From NCBI GenBank assembly GCA_002348345.1, contig DEAY01000150.1, positions 1 through 12,067 on the forward strand: a stretch of DNA of 12,067 nt, given 5' to 3'. A program made the position numbers and the translations under genes. Source of the DNA: Verrucomicrobia bacterium UBA2970 (GTDB lineage Bacteria; Verrucomicrobiota; Verrucomicrobiia; Limisphaerales; AAA164-E04). The notes beneath the pieces were generated by a model that had not been told where the DNA came from, did no database searches, and worked only from the letters and a program-made list of their open reading frames with translations. This document shows, piece by piece, positions 8,239 through 12,067 of this stretch (its first letter is position 1; the number at the start of each line of letters is the position of its first letter).

Positions 8239-9507
8239 CTATTCGGATGCCGGTGCGGGGGTGGAGGCAATCAGCTTGAGAGCTTCGGCGATCAGGATTT
8301 CGCCGGTTTGCTCTCCCAGACAAGTGCGAGAGATGTAATCGTATCGGTTGAAGCTTCCCCAATCCACCCGGGTCAGGATGTATCCGAAGGCGTCGTTCGT
8401 GAGACCGAGGAGCAAGTTGTGGTCACCCTTCATATGGCGTTTGAGGTAGTATCCGATGTTGGGGAGCGCTTCCCCCGGGATGGTTAACATTTGGGTATTC
8501 CCCAGATTGACGAGGTTGAGCGTGGTGGCGATCTCCCGTCGTTCGCTCTTTGGGTAACCGAGGGGTGAGCCCTGCATGATTTGCCAGATCAGAGAAGAAT
8601 CGACCGGAAACCGAATCAATTGGCTCTCAATCCTCAGACTGGGATTTGGTTGGACGGGAGCCTGGGAGACGATTCGAAGGGCCTCATCGGCCAGCAGGGT
8701 CCCAATGCGGACACATTCCGACCAGATTCGTTGATCGCCTCCATTTTCACTCCGATTGTCGGCGGTGACCATGCCTCCGAGAGCGCCGTTCATGAAAATC
8801 CCGATTCCTCCGCCCTGGGAAGTGATCCGGTTGTAGAGGGGGCCGATTAAGTCTGGACTGATGATGCCGGCACCCGCGCCAAGCACTTCGGGATGAATGG
8901 CATAGTTCACCAGAGTGGCGAAGGGCGTTGCTCTCTCACCGAGGAATTGAACCACCGTACAGCGAGGATCGTAGAGTTGTTCTGCATAGTAGTTGTAAGC
9001 AATCTTTCCCCGTGCCTCTCCGGTCGCGGTACGAATCTGAGAGGGGCGCAACTTTGAAAGGGCTTCATGAATGGCCTGGGCAGCCTGATCGACAACTCGC
9101 TCCGCGTAGCTGAGATCGATCGCAAAGCCCCCCAGACCATCGGGAAAACCGTAGAGATCTGGCGCACTATGAGTGTGGGTTGCCCCTATGAGGATTTGGT
9201 CGGGAGGAATGGCTGGGCAAGCCGCTCGGATCCGATTGCCGATGACTCCGGGTAAGCCCAAAAAGTCAGTGCTCAGGATGGCGACTTGCGTTTCGCCGGA
9301 CTCCATGACCAAGGCTCGGACTGTCAGGTCACCCCGCTTCTCCGTGACCGGATGACTCGGTCCCACCCCGCCGGAGACCGGCAGAAGCGGATCTGGGGTC
9401 ACCTGGCGGACGGCAATGGCGGCCCGAAACGGAGCGGCCCAAGCGTTTGGCGCTCCCTGCATCAGCAGGAGCCAACATAGAACCGAGGCAAAGCCTTGTC
9501 GTCTCAT
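8239..9507 (-). CDS. Neutral/alkaline non-lysosomal ceramidase-like exported hydrolase
   Basis: A 422-residue exported protein matching the N-terminal catalytic domain of neutral/alkaline ceramidases, zinc amidases that release the fatty acid from ceramide. Residues 1-24 are a signal peptide with likely cleavage after NAWA. Visible motifs are GATHTHSAPDLYG (His111, His113) and NYAIHPEVLG (His205), the expected zinc-ligand histidines; NGALGGMVTADN at 240-251, where the family's nucleophile loop lies; IPGEALPNIG (Glu346), matching the conserved zinc-ligand glutamate; and NDAFGYI (371-377). Full ceramidases are about 650-700 residues; this one lacks the C-terminal immunoglobulin-like domain, as do many homologues in PVC bacteria whose substrates are unproven. 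The nucleophile-loop sequence GGMVT differs from the GDVSPN of characterised ceramidases, so true ceramidase activity is uncertain. It lies 71 bp downstream of the metal-motif protein gene and 131 bp upstream of the dehydrogenase gene, all co-oriented. No Shine-Dalgarno sequence precedes the ATG. Confidence 0.86.
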   Translation of the reverse strand: MRRQGFASVLCWLLLMQGAPNAWAAPFRAAIAVRQVTPDPLLPVSGGVGPSHPVTEKRGDLTVRALVMESGETQVAILSTDFLGLPGVIGNRIRAACPAIPPDQILIGATHTHSAPDLYGFPDGLGGFAIDLSYAERVVDQAAQAIHEALSKLRPSQIRTATGEARGKIAYNYYAEQLYDPRCTVVQFLGERATPFATLVNYAIHPEVLGAGAGIISPDLIGPLYNRITSQGGGIGIFMNGALGGMVTADNRSENGGDQRIWSECVRIGTLLADEALRIVSQAPVQPNPSLRIESQLIRFPVDSSLIWQIMQGSPLGYPKSERREIATTLNLVNLGNTQMLTIPGEALPNIGYYLKRHMKGDHNLLLGLTNDAFGYILTRVDWGSFNRYDYISRTCLGEQTGEILIAEALKLIASTPAPASE

Positions 9508-9578
9508 GACAGGAGCTTAAGTGACCGGGGAATGAATGCTCAAGTTTTCCGTGATGAGGAATTGGGGCAGGAGCGGAC

Positions 9579-11147
9579 TCAGTCCAGGGGAGCCGATGCC
9601 TCAACCTTGATCTCAAAGGACTCGGTCAGGACTTGGCCTGCCACCTTCACCTGAACCCAGATTTGGTAGCGCCCGATCTGGGGAAAAGTGTAGGGAAAGG
9701 TGAGATCTGATCCAGGCTTCAATCGTTCCCATTGGAGCCACCGGTCCTGGCTTTCTTCGACCGAAGGGAGTTCGCAATAGGGGTCGATTCTCCGGTAAGC
9801 GATCTCGGCGGGGCGGTCGCCAGCGAGACGAACCTCAAAGGCTTGAAGCGAGGCCATCGAAATCGTGCCGCTGGGATGAAGATGGTTGAACACGCTGGCG
9901 TCGTGCTTCATCAAGATGAGGTGGCTTTTCATGCCCATGTAGGGTTCCAGTGGCGCAGGCCTTCCTGAGGCATGACGGACGGTAAAGAGCAGCTCCGTTT
10001 CCTGATCCCTCTTGAACGGTTGGTGATTGAGAAGATGAATGGCGAATTCAGGGGGTGCGTCCGAGGGGGGAGGGGATGCCGATGAGTGCCATGAGTCATC
10101 GGGATCTTGGTAGCGAATCTCGGGCAGGGGCGCATTGGGGGACTTCACGATTTGAATGAGGTTGGTCAGGGTGTGGCTAAAGCCCGTCTCATGAGTGAGG
10201 TCGGCAAAAATCCAGTAGCGGCCTTCGGGTAAAGCGGAAATGTCGCTCTGAAAAACGTCCCAGGCCGTGCGGGTGGGATGGAGGTGGGCGAAGGATTGAA
10301 ACTGCGTATCGACAAGGAAGAGATGCATGAGCTTTCCGTGATCGGGAAGAAGGGGAGAGCCATTGCGAAAACGGGGATCTGAGATATGCAGTCGCAATTG
10401 GGAAGGTTGGGCCTCCGGCAAACTCGCTTCAACCTGCATTGGTTGATAGAGTCGGCGGTTCCGGTATTCCCGTTCCTCCGCCTTCCACCAGTTCCTCCCG
10501 ATGAAGACGAGGCCGAGCACCAACAGGAATTGACCGAGGGTCGCGGCCCGGGATCCCCAAATACGGAGATGAGACGGACTCGCTCCCGGGGGAAGGACCG
10601 CTTGTCGAACCGCGGCGCCGACGATGCTGGAAGCCAGTCCGATAAGGAGAACGCCCAAACCGATCAGGATCAGTGTCAGGACGCGTGACATCGCGAGCGT
10701 TCGAGTCGCGATGGCATCGAAGGGGATCATCACTTCACCCGTTCCGCGATCTCCCTCAATCTCAATGATGACGGAATAGGCGCCCGGCTCCATAAACCAG
10801 AGCTCGGTTCGAAAGAGGCCGGGCACATTGGCGACGGGTCGTGCTTCGTCGGGAGGAGGTGCCCCTTCCCGTCCGGTATTGAATCGAACGGGGAGGGCCG
10901 AGATACGGTCGATTTTTCCCTCGTGGAGGCGGACAAAGATCTCCGCCAAGCCGGGAACGACCTCAGGGGGCCGGATGGTGATTCGAAGGGGATACTCTCC
11001 CGCCTGGGTTTCGAAGATCACATTCTGAGTGCCGACATGGCCGTTGGCAGAAGAGACCGTGAAGAGGCTCAGGAGGCCGATGAGGATCCACGGACTGCTC
11101 CGAACAGCCCTCGCCGCGCGGAAAGAATGAGGAAGATCGCTTCTCAT
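9579..11147 (-). CDS. Membrane-anchored exported protein, FixH/YtkA-like N-domain and paired HLHP motifs
   Basis: A 522-residue protein. A signal peptide covers residues 1-36 (hydrophobic ILIGLLSLFTVSSANG), with likely cleavage at ANG|H, leaving His37 as the mature N-terminus. Residues 37-148 are a beta-rich domain (HVGTQNVIFETQAGEYPLRI...) resembling FixH/YtkA immunoglobulin-like domains and ending GDRGTGEVMIPF. Two membrane helices follow at about 153-179 and 203-218. A second periplasmic region (about 240-520) carries two similar motifs: KLMHLFLVD with FAHLHP (His275, His288, His290) and MGMKSHLILMKHD with FNHLHP (Met404, Met406, His409, His422, His424). His and Met spacing suggests metal binding, copper being the likeliest, but this is inference. 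The gene starts 17 bp after the stop of the membrane-protein gene, implying co-transcription and probably a complex. No enzyme motif was recognised. The family resembles widespread hypothetical proteins with an N-terminal HVG after the signal peptide. Confidence 0.85.
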   Translation of the reverse strand: MRSDLPHSFRAARAVRSSPWILIGLLSLFTVSSANGHVGTQNVIFETQAGEYPLRITIRPPEVVPGLAEIFVRLHEGKIDRISALPVRFNTGREGAPPPDEARPVANVPGLFRTELWFMEPGAYSVIIEIEGDRGTGEVMIPFDAIATRTLAMSRVLTLILIGLGVLLIGLASSIVGAAVRQAVLPPGASPSHLRIWGSRAATLGQFLLVLGLVFIGRNWWKAEEREYRNRRLYQPMQVEASLPEAQPSQLRLHISDPRFRNGSPLLPDHGKLMHLFLVDTQFQSFAHLHPTRTAWDVFQSDISALPEGRYWIFADLTHETGFSHTLTNLIQIVKSPNAPLPEIRYQDPDDSWHSSASPPPSDAPPEFAIHLLNHQPFKRDQETELLFTVRHASGRPAPLEPYMGMKSHLILMKHDASVFNHLHPSGTISMASLQAFEVRLAGDRPAEIAYRRIDPYCELPSVEESQDRWLQWERLKPGSDLTFPYTFPQIGRYQIWVQVKVAGQVLTESFEIKVEASAPLD

Positions 11148-11164
11148 GGGGGTGAATCGCGGGG

Positions 11165-12067
11165 TCAGCGCTGGACCTTCCTAAGCCAAGTGCCAGCGAA
11201 CAAACCGATGCGGCTACACAGACAGGAGAGAAGGAGGGCGATGACGAATCCTTTTCGTACCTCCGGTCGGCCGAGGTCGAATGGAACGGCGTGCCAGAAC
11301 CGATGGCGACCGGGCCCGGGAGAATCGGAGTAGCCCCAATGTTGATTCGCTCCGAAAAAATGAGTTTCCGCTGCGGGGGCCAACATGAACTCGGCAAAGT
11401 GCCATTGGACGGCAACGAACAGGACGAGAAAGACACTCCCATAGGCCAGCGCTCGACCCCAATCCACCCACATCCCGCTGCGTTCGCCCAGTAGGAGTCG
11501 AAGCAGGTCGAAGGCAATCGCTGGAACAACGAGGAGATGGGGAAACGGGAGGGGGACAAAGTGATCAACGTGATGGTAGATCGGTCCCAGTAAGGGCTCT
11601 CCAGGAAAGAGGGGCAGAATCCAGAGCATTCCGGCGTAAATCGCCATGTAGACGAGGGCAATGGTGGTCGCCGCCCAGCGGAAACGGGATGCTCGTGAAA
11701 AGGCGGCGAGGTAGAGCGGAAATCCGGTTGCGGAGACCTGGTAGAAGAGGAGTGAGTGCTGGTGGTTGGGGAAGCTCATTTCAATCTTGACCGTGGCGTC
11801 CATGGCCACGAGGACTCCGGCGGCGTAGAGAAAAAACCATTTCCCGAGCGAGGCATGCCCTTGTTGGAGGGTGTTCTGGTAGCGCAGAACCATGATCATG
11901 GCACCCAACACGATGGCCCACATTCCGAGGGCCAGCACGATGTGAGGCGGACTGAGAATCTCGACATCAAGGCCGTAGGCATTGTGCCACCAATCGTCGA
12001 ATGGGGCCGAGGTGACCATTGCGATGGCGCCCCAGATGGAAATCCATGCTCCTAGAGGCCCCCGAAA
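11165..12067 (-). CDS. Polytopic histidine-rich membrane protein (5' partial)
   Basis: The frame is open to the right window edge. An ATG at 12019 exists, but the 16 codons before it are also open and encode a hydrophobic stretch (GAWISIWGAIAMV) that completes a membrane helix, so the gene most likely starts outside. The visible 300 residues contain seven or eight membrane segments (approximately 5-19, 43-62, 76-92, 104-123, 131-151, 176-193, 207-228, 272-291). Possible metal ligands cluster at or near helix ends: DDWWHNAYGLD (24-34), SPPH (39-42), EMSFPNHQH (96-104), YHHVDHFVPLPFPH (164-177), QWHFAEF (221-227) and THFFGANQHWGY (235-246). I do not recognise the family. With the two-helix exported protein encoded 17 bp downstream, it probably forms a membrane complex. 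It could be a metal transporter, a redox membrane protein or an assembly factor. Confidence 0.8.
   Translation of the reverse strand, partial: FRGPLGAWISIWGAIAMVTSAPFDDWWHNAYGLDVEILSPPHIVLALGMWAIVLGAMIMVLRYQNTLQQGHASLGKWFFLYAAGVLVAMDATVKIEMSFPNHQHSLLFYQVSATGFPLYLAAFSRASRFRWAATTIALVYMAIYAGMLWILPLFPGEPLLGPIYHHVDHFVPLPFPHLLVVPAIAFDLLRLLLGERSGMWVDWGRALAYGSVFLVLFVAVQWHFAEFMLAPAAETHFFGANQHWGYSDSPGPGRHRFWHAVPFDLGRPEVRKGFVIALLLSCLCSRIGLFAGTWLRKVQR

Noticed and set aside
9579..12067. Direct assignment of the membrane pair as a particulate methane or ammonia monooxygenase
   Set aside because: Only the topology and the predicted N-terminal His match; the residue patterns I recall for PmoA, PmoB and PmoC are not seen.

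Overview
The window looks like a chromosomal segment from a member of the Verrucomicrobiota or a close relative in the PVC group. This rests mainly on the 1391-residue gene at 3932-8107. It joins a PVC-type 'membrane-bound dehydrogenase' domain, HEAT-like repeats and a C-terminal CxxCH haem-binding domain, an architecture characteristic of Verrucomicrobia and Planctomycetes. Frequent signal peptides, FG-GAP/VCBS and WD40 propellers, and start codons without Shine-Dalgarno sequences fit the same group. GC content appears moderately high by eye. No tRNA, rRNA, CRISPR array, transposase or phage gene was seen.

Left part, plus strand (1-3834): the 3' portion of a WD40 beta-propeller protein, cut by the window edge; then, 8 bp after its stop, an ECF-type sigma-70 factor; then, after a 214-bp non-coding gap, a COG2509-type FAD-dependent oxidoreductase. 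The WD40 and sigma genes are probably co-transcribed. No recognisable anti-sigma factor lies next to the sigma gene inside the window.

Right part, minus strand (3932-12067, transcribed right to left and convergent with the left part): a multi-spanning, histidine-rich membrane protein cut by the right edge; 17 bp later, a membrane-anchored two-domain exported protein with a FixH/YtkA-like N-terminal domain and paired HLHP motifs; 71 bp later, an exported neutral/alkaline ceramidase-like hydrolase; and 131 bp later, the large VCBS-dehydrogenase-HEAT-haem protein. The 131-bp gap holds a perfect 10-bp hairpin and an alternative 8-bp pairing that would compete with it.

The most interesting part is the pair at 9579-12067. 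The exported protein is predicted to have a histidine as its mature N-terminus. It has the order beta domain, two membrane helices, second periplasmic domain, and its gene directly follows that of a polytopic membrane protein rich in His, Asp and Glu near its helices. This is the topology of the PmoB subunit of copper membrane monooxygenases, but I see no convincing sequence similarity to that family. I therefore present it as a candidate undescribed membrane metal-binding module, not as a monooxygenase. All functional links between genes are inferred from order and spacing.
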